Assembly: GCF_016756615.1 (NCBI RefSeq)
Contig: NZ_AP023262.1
Location: 1,424,501-1,488,500 of the forward strand
Direction of reading: 5' to 3'
DNA length: 64,000 nucleotides
Source of the DNA: Mesorhizobium sp. L-8-3
Lineage (GTDB): Bacteria > Pseudomonadota > Alphaproteobacteria > Rhizobiales > Rhizobiaceae
Shown: in pieces, positions 18,506 to 27,403 of the stretch
Layout of the letters: each line of letters begins with the position of its first letter
Position numbering within the stretch: the stretch's first letter is position 1
Notes under the pieces: generated by a model
The model's input: only the letters and a program-made list of their open reading frames with translations
Database searches by the model: none
Told to the model about the DNA's origin: nothing
Translations under genes and position numbers: made by a program

Positions 18506-18653
18506 GTGGAATCGGTAACGAGCGAGCGGAAGGACCGCCGATTCCGGTTCGTTTTCGCGAGGCTTCCGCGGACGTCGCAGAGACCGCGTCCCGGCCTTCT
18601 TCTTCAGCGCATCGAGCCCACAGACGGCCCGGAAAGGCAATGGCCGCGCCTTG

Positions 18654-18776
18654 GCTATTTTCCGCCGGCGGCCGACCACCCCACGCGACCGGTCGCGTGG
18701 GGACCCCGGATCCGCCGCCTTTGCAGCGCGAGGCAAAATAGCCGTGCCCGGCCATCGGGGCCCTCGCGCGCGAGGG
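18654..18776. repeat. Palindrome-rich intergenic structure
   Basis: Three symmetrical elements lie in the gap before the DUF2493 gene. GGCTATTTT (18654-18662) is inverted as AAAATAGCC (18735-18743). A perfect 24-bp palindrome with arms CCCCACGCGACC sits between them at 18679-18702, and CCCTCGCGCGCGAGGG at 18761-18776 is a 16-bp palindrome. They could act in replication, transfer or regulation of the element. The rest of 18506-18857 shows no gene. Confidence 0.6.
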
Positions 18777-18857
18777 CTGCCTGTCCGGCCCGCCCGTGGG
18801 CTTTCGGCGCCATGAAGGCCGCGACGGTCGCGGTCAGACGACGAAGGAGCCACGCTG

Positions 18858-19778
18858 ATGAGAAACGAACACGAGGACGGCTTCGAGCCTGACCACGCCT
18901 CATCCCCGACCAATCACCTCATCACCGAACTCCAGCTCTATGGCTGGCGTCCCTTCCAGGACGAGCCCGATCCGAGGCCGCTGCCCGAGGGCGGCGAGGT
19001 CGCGGGAGCCGTCGCCGACATCTTCAATGCCCTCATCGCCACCCTCGGCGACACCCGGCTCGAACCCGACCTCGACGAACTGCTCTGGGGAGCCGTCAAC
19101 GTCTTCCATCGCGCCACCGGCCGGATCGAGCGCGAGCTCGAGGACAACGAGCAGGCGCAGCGCCGCCTCCAGCGCGAACAGGACGGCAGCGAGGTGAAGA
19201 GCGTCGAACTGGAGCGCTTCACGGCGGAAGGCCAGACGCTGATCGAGCGGCGCGACGCCTTCGAGCTGATGCGCGACCAGGCAGCCGAGCACTTCGAACG
19301 CCACACCGGAACGGCCTGGCGGCCGCGCTCCGGCTCGATGGTCAACCATCGCAACCTGACCTCGGCGATGATCGACTCCCGGGACTTCCTTGCCGCGAAG
19401 CGCCGGACCGAGACCGAGGTGATGCTGCCCGCCGGTCCAAAGGTCGCCTTCACCGGCGGTCTCGACTTCGACGACCACCGCCTGATCTGGGCGAGGCTCG
19501 ATCAGGTTCGCGCCAAGCACGCCGACATGGTGCTGCTGCATGGCGGTTCGCCCAAGGGCGCCGAACTGATCGCCGCCAAATGGGCCGACAACCGCAAGGT
19601 GCCGCACATCGCGTTCAAGCCCGACTGGGACAAGCACGGCCGCGCCGCCCCCTTCAAGCGCAACGACGCCATGCTGGACACCCTGCCGGTCGGCGTCCTT
19701 GTCTTCCCCGGAACCGGCATTCAGGAAAACCTCGCCGACAAAGCCAGGAAGCTCGGCATCCCGGTCATGAGGTTCTAG
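18858..19778 (+). CDS. DUF2493 domain protein
   Basis: The 306-residue protein has a helical, coiled-coil-prone N-terminal half rich in Glu, Arg and Gln (about residues 85-150, RELEDNEQAQRRLQREQ). A C-terminal Rossmann-like DUF2493 (SLOG/YspA) domain starts near residue 195, with VAFTGGLDFDDHRLIWARLD, MVLLHGGSPKGAELIAAKWA and a final GIQENLADKARKLGIPV. SLOG domains bind nucleotide ligands; the role of this family is unknown, though it is common on alphaproteobacterial plasmids and ICEs. It ends at the tRNA-Arg fragment, so it is the last gene of the element. Confidence 0.85.
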   Translation: MRNEHEDGFEPDHASSPTNHLITELQLYGWRPFQDEPDPRPLPEGGEVAGAVADIFNALIATLGDTRLEPDLDELLWGAVNVFHRATGRIERELEDNEQAQRRLQREQDGSEVKSVELERFTAEGQTLIERRDAFELMRDQAAEHFERHTGTAWRPRSGSMVNHRNLTSAMIDSRDFLAAKRRTETEVMLPAGPKVAFTGGLDFDDHRLIWARLDQVRAKHADMVLLHGGSPKGAELIAAKWADNRKVPHIAFKPDWDKHGRAAPFKRNDAMLDTLPVGVLVFPGTGIQENLADKARKLGIPVMRF

Positions 19779-19799
19779 GGCAGCGCGTGAGCGCTGCCC
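19778..19799 (+). terminator. Hairpin at the end of the DUF2493 gene
   Basis: GGGCAGCGC (19778-19786) pairs perfectly with GCGCTGCCC (19791-19799) around GTGA, directly at the TAG stop. No T-tract follows, because the second arm is also the anticodon-stem region of the tRNA fragment. It could end the transcript or be a by-product of the integration site. Confidence 0.4.
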
Positions 19800-19843
19800 T
19801 CCGAAGGCAGAGGTCACAGGTTCGAATCCTGTCCGGTGCGCCA
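19789..19843 (+). other. Attachment site: 3' fragment of tRNA-Arg (CCG)
   Basis: The sequence contains an anticodon arm CTGCC-CTCCGAA-GGCAG (19794-19810, anticodon CCG), a short variable loop, a T arm ACAGG-TTCGAAT-CCTGT (19816-19832), the acceptor strand CCGGTGC plus G, and CCA (19841-19843). The 5' acceptor strand and D arm are absent; upstream bases belong to the preceding gene. Tyrosine-recombinase elements leave such 3' tRNA copies at the end away from the intact tRNA, so this marks the boundary of the element to the left. Confidence 0.82.
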
Positions 19844-20312
19844 AAAATCGTTCTATTTCAAAGGCTTACTTTGCCTCCAAGGGAACCTTGCCTGCCGAGT
19901 GCAAGCGCCGCGTAAGCGACAAGCGTCGGCATTTCGCTGAAATTCAAACACTGGTCCTTGATGGGGCTAGTGCGCAAACGCCTGATTTGATTGTTAGACA
20001 ATGCGCCGGACACGATCGCGGCTGCTTGACCGCTGCCCAAGAGGGCAGCACTCCAGACGGTCGTTTTTGGGGCCGTGTATGGACGGCTCTCCGTTGGCAA
20101 GGGTTGTTTGAGCTTTGCAGTTGCTGGTTGATGCGGCCATGTATCCGACCTGTAGGTGCGGCTTTCATATGCCGCTAGCCATAATACCATTCGCGCGCCT
20201 CAGGTCCCGATCGAAAGCACGCACTCGAAGTGCACGGCCCCAGTGGGTTTTCCTGATCCGGCGGTATCAACCGGCTTTGTGCATTAGCTCCTGTCCGCCC
20301 TTCCCAACCTCG
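19844..20312. other. Intergenic stretch without a recognisable gene
   Basis: Short frames on both strands lack ribosome sites and any recognisable motif. This is the first DNA outside the tRNA-bounded element. No repeat or RNA gene was seen. Confidence 0.5.
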
Positions 20313-20714
20313 TCAGCGATCGCTCGCCTTGTCTCGCTTTATGCGATAGTCGGCTCCCTGTAGCGCTCGCCGCTTGTCACCAATGCCCAGACCATCCGGG
20401 GCGGTCTTGTTAGCGAGCGCAACGCCTGCGACCTTGGTCGTTCGCCGAGCCATCAACTGCACGAGCCATGGACGTCTCGTCCCGTGCCGCTCAGCATAGC
20501 GGATGACCGACATTGCGCCGACCACGAGCAACTGGCGTAGGTAGCGATTGCCGGCTTTGGAGATGCTGCCGAGCTTGCCCCCGCTCGAGTCCTGCTTGGG
20601 AACGAGCCCGATCCAGGCCGAGAGGCATCGCCCCGACTTGAATGCGTGCGGATCGGCGACGGTCGCGACGAACGCACTCGCCAGGAGCGGGCCGACGCCC
20701 GGGATCTCCATCAA
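20313..20714 (-). pseudogene. IS110-family transposase, C-terminal fragment
   Basis: The 130-odd residues match the conserved C-terminal domain of IS110/IS116/IS902 transposases: IPGVGPLLASAFVATVADPHAFKSGR, AWIGLVPKQDSSGGK, SKAGNRYLRQLLVVGAMSVIRYA and VALANKT. The N-terminal DEDD catalytic domain is missing, and after LANKT the usual RIAWAL-type ending is replaced by another reading, suggesting a frameshift. It cannot transpose on its own. Confidence 0.8.
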
Positions 20715-20796
20715 CCTGCTCCGCGAAAATCCCGGGTCAACTCTCAGCGGAAATCAACACCCCGATTCCACAGTCATTGACACCTACCCGCTTTAG

Positions 20797-20826
20797 AGTT
20801 GACTATAAGGTCATTATGAGCATATA
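20797..20826 (+). promoter_or_regulatory. Promoter/operator A, upstream of transhydroxylase operon
   Basis: TTGACT followed by TATAAGGTCATTATGAGC and TATAG resembles a -35/-10 promoter. The spacer holds GTC-N5-GAG at 20810-20820, the element shared with three other promoters in the cluster. GACTATA (20801-20807) and TATAGTC (20823-20829) form an outer inverted repeat. It is probably bound by one of the two TetR regulators encoded downstream. Confidence 0.6.
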
Positions 20827-20954
20827 GTCACCGATAGTGGGATGGGCTTGGAGGAGAACCATCAGATGAAGCTGCCAGCCTTGCGCGATGGCGCGATCAG
20901 GTCGTTTTTTTCCGGCGTCTACGTCGAACACTCAGACTCGCGGACCGCAACGAC

Positions 20955-23900
20955 ATGTCAGCCATAAGATCTGGGATGAATCGGCAGGTTCTCAGAGCCA
21001 TCCTCTTTGCCCTGCCCAAAGTGATGAACCTCACCGCCTCCCGCGTTCCGGCTTTCGCCGAACGGTTGAAGCAGCGCGATATTGTCGCCTGGATCGGCCT
21101 CCAGGACGGCAGTATCGGCCGCATCGTGGAAATCAAAGGCGGCAGATTCCGCTCCCGTGCAGGTTCGGCGGCTGAGGCGGAAGTTGCTATGTCCTTCAAG
21201 GATGTGGCGACCGCGCTGAAACTCCTGATGCCCAATCGCAAGCAGTTGGAAATCATCCACGCGGCCAAGAACTTCAAGGTCGTGACCACGGGGCCGGACG
21301 ATCTGGTGGTCTGGTTTGCGCAGACGCTCAACATGAGCGAGACTGCGGGCCTGTCCATGGGGACGCCGATGCCCGACGGTAGTCGGCGGTACACGACCTG
21401 CACCAACGGCGGTCCCCTGTTCGTTTACGTCAAGGACGGCCGGATCCTGCGGGTTACTCCCTTAGAATTCGACGGCAGCGACCCGTCCACCTGGGTGATC
21501 GAGGCCCGTGGGCGCAAGTTCAGCCCGCCCCGCCGCGCGCTGGTAGCGCCCCACGCCCTGACAATGAAATCGCTGGTCTATTCGGACAAGCGCATCCTTT
21601 ATCCAATGAAGCGGGTGGATTTCGATCCCAATGGCGAGCGCAATCCCCAGAACCGCGGCAAATCCGGCTACGAGCGGATCAGTTGGGACGAGGCGCTGGA
21701 CATCGTCGCCAAGGAGATCAATCGCCAGAAGCGCGCGCACGGGCCCGGCTCCATCACGTTCCCCATGTCGTCCCACCACCAGTGGGGCAATGTGGGGTAT
21801 TACCTCAGCTCGCTGATGCGGTTCGCCAACCTGATCGGCTTCACCCGCGTTGCCGCCAACCCGGACAGCTGGGAAGGGTGGTACTGGGGCGCCATGCACC
21901 ATTTCGGCAATTCGATGCGTGTTGGAATTCCCGCCGGCTACGGCGGAGTCGAGGATTGCCTCAAGGAAGCCGAGATGATCGTCTTCTGGTCCAGTGATCC
22001 CGAAAGCACCAATGGCGTCTATGCGGGCTTTGAGGGCACGCCGCGTCGGCTCTGGGCCAAGGAACTCGGCATCGAGTTCGTGCATATCGACCCGCATTGC
22101 AATCCGACAGCCCAGCTGCTGGGCGGACGCTGGATTCCCGTGCGACCGCAGACCGACCCGGCCCTGGCCCAGGCGATAATGTATGTCTGGGCCACGGAAG
22201 GCCTTTATGACCAGGACTACGTCGCCACCCGCACCACCGGCTTCGACGAATGGAAGGCGTACCTGCTGGGCGAGACCGATGGCGTCCCCAAGACACCGGA
22301 ATGGCAGGAGGCCGAGACCGGCGTCCCTGCCAGGGACGTGCGGGCCCTGGCCCGCAAGTGGGGCGGCAAGAAGGTCTATCTTTCCGCCGGCGCGGCCGGC
22401 ACCGGCTTCGGCGGGGCAGGCCGCGGCGCGAGCGGTGCGCAATGGGCGCGCTGCATGGTCATGATGATGGCGATGCAGGGCTGGGGCAAGCCTGGCATCA
22501 ATTTCGGCGGCCTCCAGATCGGCGTCCCGCACGATCTGCACTTCTATTTTCCGGGCTACGCGGATGGCGGGATCTCGGGTGACCTCGCCTTTACCGGCAA
22601 TGCGGTGAACAATTATCAGCGCATGCCGCACATCCTGACGATGAATCCGGTCAAGCAGATGGTGCCGCGTCAGCAACTGCCGGACGCCATCATCAACGGT
22701 GAGGCCACCGGCTATCTCTGGGACGGCATGGCCCAGGAGGCCCAGTTCGCGCCCTTCACATATCCCATGCCGGGCTATTCGCCGATCCGCATGATCTACC
22801 GTTATGGCGGATCGGCTATGAGCACAGTCACGAAATCGGGGCGCTGGGTGGAAGCCTATCGGCACGAGAGCATCGAATTTGTGGTAAACCAGTCGATCTG
22901 GATGGAGGGCGAGGCGCAGTTCGCCGATATCATCCTGCCGGCCTGCACGTCATTGGAGCGCTGGGACATCGGCGAATGGTCGAATTCCGGAGGCTACGCC
23001 CATCACGGTGTCAACGTCGTCAACCATCGCGTTGTCACCCTCCAGCACAAATGCATCGAGCCAGTGGGCGAGTCGAAATCCGACTACGACATCTTCACCG
23101 CCATCCTGTCCCGGCTGGGCCTGGGCGCGGTCTTCACCGAGGGCTGCAATGAACTCGATTGGGTCAAGCGAGTATTCGATTCTTCGGACCTGCCCGACCA
23201 TATTTCCTGGAAGAAATTCTGCCGCAAGGGTTACCTTGTCGTGCCGCCCGAAAAGCCGGAGTTGCGCCAGCCTGTGGACATGCGCTGGTTCGCCGAGGGC
23301 CGTCGGAAGGATTTGCCGGAACCCGCTCCGATGCCGTCGCAATATGCCGAAGAGTTCGGCGTGGGGCTTCAGACGCCGAGTGGCAAGCTCGAATTCGTGC
23401 CCGAGATGTTCAAGCGACACACGGCGGACAATCCCGACCGTCCGGCGGTCAACCGCTACATCCCGTCCTGGGAAGGGCTGCGCAATACCGAACTGGCGGA
23501 GCGCTATCCGCTTCAGATGATCGCAACGCACAGCCGCTACAGCTTCCATACCAGCATGGACGGCAAGAACAGCGCCGTCAATCAAGTGGAAGACCACCGT
23601 GCGCAGATCGCGGGCCATCGCTTCTGGCTGCTGCGGCTGAATACGGCCGATGCAGAGGTCAGGGGCATTCGCCATCGCGACCTCGTAAAGATCTTCAACG
23701 ACCGAGGAGCGATCATCTGCGCCGCCGATGTATCGCCCCTGGTGCCCGCGGGTGTCGTAAAGTCCTACGAGTCGAGCGCTGAGTTCCAACTCATCGAAAT
23801 CGAAGGCGAATCGGTCGAAATCGGCGGCTGCATGAACATGCTTACCTCTGACCGGCCGCAGGCGGTCGGCACCAGCAGCATGGCTCCCAATTCCTGCCTT

Positions 23901-23957
23901 GTGCAAATCGAGAAGTGGCGGAACGCCGAGGCATTCAAGACGGCCCGCGCAGCGTAG
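20955..23957 (+). CDS. Pyrogallol hydroxytransferase-type molybdoenzyme, large subunit
   Basis: From residue about 135 the 1000-residue protein follows the alpha subunit of Pelobacter acidigallici pyrogallol-phloroglucinol transhydroxylase (AthL, DMSO-reductase family): CTNGGPLFVYVKDGRI, YPMKRVDFDPNGERNPQ, SSHHQWGNVGY, NPDSWEGW with the serine expected to bind Mo, and FWSSDPES. Resorcinol hydroxylase (RehL) is a close alternative. The first 120 residues are an extra domain resembling SCP2 sterol-carrier proteins. No ribosome site precedes 20955. A strong one (GGAGGAGA) precedes ATG 20866, whose frame would join this one if the T7 run at 20905-20911 had one more base. Confidence 0.85.
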   Translation: MSAIRSGMNRQVLRAILFALPKVMNLTASRVPAFAERLKQRDIVAWIGLQDGSIGRIVEIKGGRFRSRAGSAAEAEVAMSFKDVATALKLLMPNRKQLEIIHAAKNFKVVTTGPDDLVVWFAQTLNMSETAGLSMGTPMPDGSRRYTTCTNGGPLFVYVKDGRILRVTPLEFDGSDPSTWVIEARGRKFSPPRRALVAPHALTMKSLVYSDKRILYPMKRVDFDPNGERNPQNRGKSGYERISWDEALDIVAKEINRQKRAHGPGSITFPMSSHHQWGNVGYYLSSLMRFANLIGFTRVAANPDSWEGWYWGAMHHFGNSMRVGIPAGYGGVEDCLKEAEMIVFWSSDPESTNGVYAGFEGTPRRLWAKELGIEFVHIDPHCNPTAQLLGGRWIPVRPQTDPALAQAIMYVWATEGLYDQDYVATRTTGFDEWKAYLLGETDGVPKTPEWQEAETGVPARDVRALARKWGGKKVYLSAGAAGTGFGGAGRGASGAQWARCMVMMMAMQGWGKPGINFGGLQIGVPHDLHFYFPGYADGGISGDLAFTGNAVNNYQRMPHILTMNPVKQMVPRQQLPDAIINGEATGYLWDGMAQEAQFAPFTYPMPGYSPIRMIYRYGGSAMSTVTKSGRWVEAYRHESIEFVVNQSIWMEGEAQFADIILPACTSLERWDIGEWSNSGGYAHHGVNVVNHRVVTLQHKCIEPVGESKSDYDIFTAILSRLGLGAVFTEGCNELDWVKRVFDSSDLPDHISWKKFCRKGYLVVPPEKPELRQPVDMRWFAEGRRKDLPEPAPMPSQYAEEFGVGLQTPSGKLEFVPEMFKRHTADNPDRPAVNRYIPSWEGLRNTELAERYPLQMIATHSRYSFHTSMDGKNSAVNQVEDHRAQIAGHRFWLLRLNTADAEVRGIRHRDLVKIFNDRGAIICAADVSPLVPAGVVKSYESSAEFQLIEIEGESVEIGGCMNMLTSDRPQAVGTSSMAPNSCLVQIEKWRNAEAFKTARAA

Positions 23958-23966
23958 GAGGAAGCC

Positions 23967-24812
23967 ATGAGCAAGTGGAACCTGATCATCAATGTTGGCC
24001 GTTGCGAGAACTGCCACAATTGCGTCATCGCAAACCGGGACGAACATGTCGGAAACGACTTTCCAGGCTACGCGGCACCGGCCGCGGCCGTCGGCGATAG
24101 CCCCATCCGCATCCTGCGCCGCACGCAAGGCAGCGCGCCCATGGTGGAGACCACCTACCTGCCGGTGATGTGCAATCACTGCGACGACGCACCCTGCATT
24201 CGCCGTGCCGGCGACGCCATCCGCAAACGCGACGATGGCATCGTCATCATCGATCCCGTGAAATCGCGTGGCCGCAAGGACATCGTCCGCTCCTGCCCTT
24301 ATGGCGCAATCGTCTGGAACGAGGAGCAACAGGTGCCACAAACATGGTTCTTCGACGCCCACCTGCTGGATCAGGGATGGGAACGGCCCCGCTGCCAGCA
24401 GAGCTGTCCGACGGATGTCTTCGAGGCGGTGAAACTTGATGACCCCGTGATGGAGAAGAAGGCAGAAACGGAAGGGCTCAAGGTGCTCAAGCCCAACCTC
24501 GCGACCAAACCTCGCGTCTGGTACCGGGGTTTGGAGAGGTGGGAGACATGCTTCGTCGGCGGCAGCGTCAGCGCCGAAATTGCCGGAGTGGTGGATTGCA
24601 TCGAAGGAGCAGAGGTAACCCTTTCGCAGGGCGGCACCTGCATCGCGAGGACCGTTACCGACGGCTTCGGCGACTTTCGCTTCGGCAATCTGGCCGGAGA
24701 TGGGGGCACATATCACGTCGAAGTGACCCATGCCCATGGCAGCGTCAGGCGCGCCTGCACCCTGTCCGAGAGCATCTATCTGGGAGAGTTGAGGTTGACC
24801 CGTTCCGGCTAG
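23967..24812 (+). CDS. Pyrogallol hydroxytransferase-type Fe-S small subunit
   Basis: The 281-residue protein is a ferredoxin-like electron-transfer subunit. Cysteine groups are visible in CENCHNC, MCNHCDDAPC, SCPYGAI and CQQSCPTD, fitting three [4Fe-4S] clusters as in the Pelobacter enzyme. A C-terminal beta-sandwich domain from about residue 190 (GAEVTLSQGGTCIARTVTDG) also matches that enzyme's extra transthyretin-like domain. GGAGGAAGCC precedes the ATG nine bases after the large subunit. No signal peptide is seen, so the complex should be cytoplasmic. Confidence 0.86.
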   Translation: MSKWNLIINVGRCENCHNCVIANRDEHVGNDFPGYAAPAAAVGDSPIRILRRTQGSAPMVETTYLPVMCNHCDDAPCIRRAGDAIRKRDDGIVIIDPVKSRGRKDIVRSCPYGAIVWNEEQQVPQTWFFDAHLLDQGWERPRCQQSCPTDVFEAVKLDDPVMEKKAETEGLKVLKPNLATKPRVWYRGLERWETCFVGGSVSAEIAGVVDCIEGAEVTLSQGGTCIARTVTDGFGDFRFGNLAGDGGTYHVEVTHAHGSVRRACTLSESIYLGELRLTRSG

Positions 24813-24953
24813 GTCTACGAGTGCAGAGCGGCTCCGAGAGTTCATGCTGGGGCTGCATCGACGTGTTCTTGCTCTAATGCGGAACGAGGAAAAACTCTTT
24901 GATCTGCTCACGGTCGCAGACGAGGAACGCTGGCCATTAGGAGGAAGGTGACA

Positions 24954-26864
24954 ATGCTCGCAACAACCCCCTACGACTTCGGGCGTCCGATTGTCGCTCT
25001 GCGCGATGTCGAGGCGTTCGAGCAGGTGCCACTTTCGGAGCGCGGCTTGCCCGGCAGCACCTACGAAGTGCTGGCACGCGGCGCCGCTATAGCGCCGGAT
25101 CAACCTGCGCTTTCCTTTTTTCTGCGCGCCGACGATTTCCGGGATCCCTTCGTCTGGACGCATGCAGAACTCCTCGCTGACATCACGAGAACAGCCAATG
25201 CCTTTCGGCGGCTGGGAATAGGTCGCAACGACGTTGTCGCCTTCGTGCTGCCCAACCTGCCTGAAACGCATTTCGTGATCTGGGGCGGCGAGGCGGCGGG
25301 CATCGCCTTTGCGATCAATCCACTTCTGGAAGCGGAACAGATCTCCGAGCTTCTCGTCACCGGGAAGGCAAAATGGCTCGTCACTCTGGCCCCATTTCCG
25401 GGAACCGACATCTGGCAGAAGGCGATCAAGGCCGCGGCGAATGCGCCTGACCTGCAAGGGATTCTGACCGTCAGTCTCGCCCCGTATCTCGGTAACTCCG
25501 CCGCCGACGTGCCCCAGGTCTTCGACGGGGTCGCCGTTCCGGTTCTCAGCCTGCGCCAGGAGACGGCCGGAGAACCTGGAGACCGCTTGACCTTCGCGAC
25601 GCCCAAGGCTGAAGACACTTCCTCGTACCTGTGCACGGGCGGCACGACCGGGCTACCCAAGATCGCCGCGCGCACCCACTTTTCAGAAGTGTTTGATGCA
25701 TGGTCGAGCCGATCCTTCATTGGCGACGCCTTCGCACCAGGCAGGACGATTTTCTGCGGTCTGCCGCTCTTCCACGTCAATGGGCAGTTGGTGACGGGGT
25801 TAGTCCCCTGGGCGCAAGGCGCACATGTCGTCATGGGGACGCACCAGGGCTATCGCGGAGAGGGAATTATTTCATCCTTCTGGGAGATCGTCGAACATTA
25901 TCGCATCGTGGCCTTCTCGGGCGTTCCGACTGTGTATTCCGCACTGCTGCAGGTGCCGGTCGGCGGCCGCGATATTTCAAGCATCCGCTACGGTTTTTGC
26001 GGCGCTGCACCGATGCCCGTGGAGCTGTTTCGCAATTTCGAAAAGGCGACGGGAGTTCGCATTCTGGAGGCATACGGCCTGACGGAGGGCGCCTGCGTTT
26101 CCAGTGTCAATCCTCCCGAAGGCGAACGACGCATCGGCTCGATCGGCCTGCGCCTCCCCTACCAGAAAATGGCAGTGGTCAGACTCGACGATTCCGGCGA
26201 CTTCACCGGATTCGCCGGGACGGAAGAGGTCGGCGTGCTCGCAATCCATGGGCCCAATGTCTTCGCCGGTTATATCAATCCCGAACACAACAAGGGTCTC
26301 TGGCTTGAGATCGACGGCGACCGCTGGCTGAACACCGGCGATCTCGCCCGCCAGGATACGGACGGTTACTTCTGGCTGACCGGTCGCAAGAAGGAGCTCA
26401 TCATCCGGGCCGGCCACAACATCGATCCCAAGCTGATCGAAAATGCAGTGCAGGATCACCCGGCAGTGCAGCTCGCCGCAGCGGTTGGAAGACCCGATGT
26501 GCGCGCCGGGGAACTGCCGGTCCTCTATGTTCAGTTGAAGCCGGAGACGACGGCATCGGAGGCGGACCTGCTTGCTCATGCCGTCGGCCGTATTCCAGAG
26601 CGCGCTGCACATCCCAAATCGGTCCGGATTCTGGCTGCGCTGCCCATCACATCCATCGGAAAGATCTTCAAACCAGCGTTGTCGATGCTGGAGATCGAGG
26701 ATGTCGTACGCAAGGAGGCAGCGTCGGTGGGCGTGAAGCTCGAATCGCTCTCGGTCGTTCAAGATGCCCGGCTCGGGTTGCTGGCGACAATTGCAACTGA
26801 GGGCGATCCGCGCCTACTCCGCGAAAAGCTGGGTCGCTACGCCTTCAAGGCGCAGTTCCTCTGA
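24954..26864 (+). CDS. Acyl-CoA synthetase (AMP-forming)
   Basis: ATG 24954, eight bases from AGGAGGA, gives 636 residues; GTG 24948 is an alternative. The ANL-superfamily motifs are intact: the phosphate loop LCTGGTTGLPK, the YGLTEG motif, NTGDLARQD with TGRKKELIIRAGHNI, and the acyl-transfer lysine in SIGKIFKP. It activates a carboxylic acid as an acyl-AMP and passes it to CoA. Substrate cannot be read from sequence; within this cluster an aromatic or ring-cleavage-derived acid is likely. It is separated from the Fe-S subunit by about 140 bases. Confidence 0.88.
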   Translation: MLATTPYDFGRPIVALRDVEAFEQVPLSERGLPGSTYEVLARGAAIAPDQPALSFFLRADDFRDPFVWTHAELLADITRTANAFRRLGIGRNDVVAFVLPNLPETHFVIWGGEAAGIAFAINPLLEAEQISELLVTGKAKWLVTLAPFPGTDIWQKAIKAAANAPDLQGILTVSLAPYLGNSAADVPQVFDGVAVPVLSLRQETAGEPGDRLTFATPKAEDTSSYLCTGGTTGLPKIAARTHFSEVFDAWSSRSFIGDAFAPGRTIFCGLPLFHVNGQLVTGLVPWAQGAHVVMGTHQGYRGEGIISSFWEIVEHYRIVAFSGVPTVYSALLQVPVGGRDISSIRYGFCGAAPMPVELFRNFEKATGVRILEAYGLTEGACVSSVNPPEGERRIGSIGLRLPYQKMAVVRLDDSGDFTGFAGTEEVGVLAIHGPNVFAGYINPEHNKGLWLEIDGDRWLNTGDLARQDTDGYFWLTGRKKELIIRAGHNIDPKLIENAVQDHPAVQLAAAVGRPDVRAGELPVLYVQLKPETTASEADLLAHAVGRIPERAAHPKSVRILAALPITSIGKIFKPALSMLEIEDVVRKEAASVGVKLESLSVVQDARLGLLATIATEGDPRLLREKLGRYAFKAQFL

Positions 26865-26891
26865 AAACTCGAGCAGAACAGGACGTCAATC

Positions 26892-26972
26892 ATGGCGATC
26901 AATCTTGCCCGTTACGGGAACGGGCCGCCGGCACACCATTGGGCAAACTATCAGTCAGGAAACAAGTCATGA
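26892..26972 (+). CDS. 26-residue open frame overlapping the VOC gene
   Basis: ATG 26892 to TGA 26972 encodes MAINLARYGNGPPAHH and ten further residues, and its stop overlaps the start of the next gene (ATGA). The N-terminus resembles the opening of FAH-family proteins, so it may be a relic of one or a leader that couples translation. No ribosome site is clear. Confidence 0.25.
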   Translation: MAINLARYGNGPPAHHWANYQSGNKS

Positions 26973-27403
26973 ATGCTCCAGCTCGGATCCCCGTGACCAA
27001 CCTTCAGCACCACGTCTTCTACGTGACCGACCTGGAGCGCTCGAAGGCCTTCTATCTCAAGCTCTTCAACCTGCAATTCTCCGCTCTCAATCATCCGGAC
27101 AGCAGCGCGGCAATGCGTTTGTCGCAGCAGGAAATGCATTTCTTCTCGTTCGGCTTCCACCATCACGACATCTGCCTGGTGAAGCACCACAAGCTGACGA
27201 TGGACAACAATTCCATGCTGCACTTCACGCTAGCGGTGAGGGACACCGAGGCATTCGACGATGTCAGGCGCCGTGCAGGAGAGATGGGCCTGTCGATCCG
27301 CGAAGGGCGCATGCTTGCCTCTGCGCGCCCCGTATCGCGTGCCTTTTGCGTCCAAGACCCAGACAACCACTGGATTGAGATCATTGAGGAGCTCGGCCGA
27401 TGA
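26969..27403 (+). CDS. VOC family protein (glyoxalase/dioxygenase-like)
   Basis: The 144-residue product has one vicinal-oxygen-chelate module: LQHHVFYVTDLERSKAFYLKLFN (first metal His), the LHFTLAVRD strand (second His) and DPDNHWIEIIEE (Glu ligand). Such proteins include extradiol dioxygenases, isomerases and glyoxalases using Fe or another divalent metal. The size fits a single-module subunit that dimerises. It overlaps the next VOC gene by ATGA, so they are made together, perhaps as a heteromer. Confidence 0.83.
   Translation: MNAPARIPVTNLQHHVFYVTDLERSKAFYLKLFNLQFSALNHPDSSAAMRLSQQEMHFFSFGFHHHDICLVKHHKLTMDNNSMLHFTLAVRDTEAFDDVRRRAGEMGLSIREGRMLASARPVSRAFCVQDPDNHWIEIIEELGR

Noticed and set aside
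22950..25457. 835-residue open frame opposite the molybdoenzyme and Fe-S genes
   Set aside because: Antisense shadow crossing two real genes; composition follows from GC-rich codon bias.
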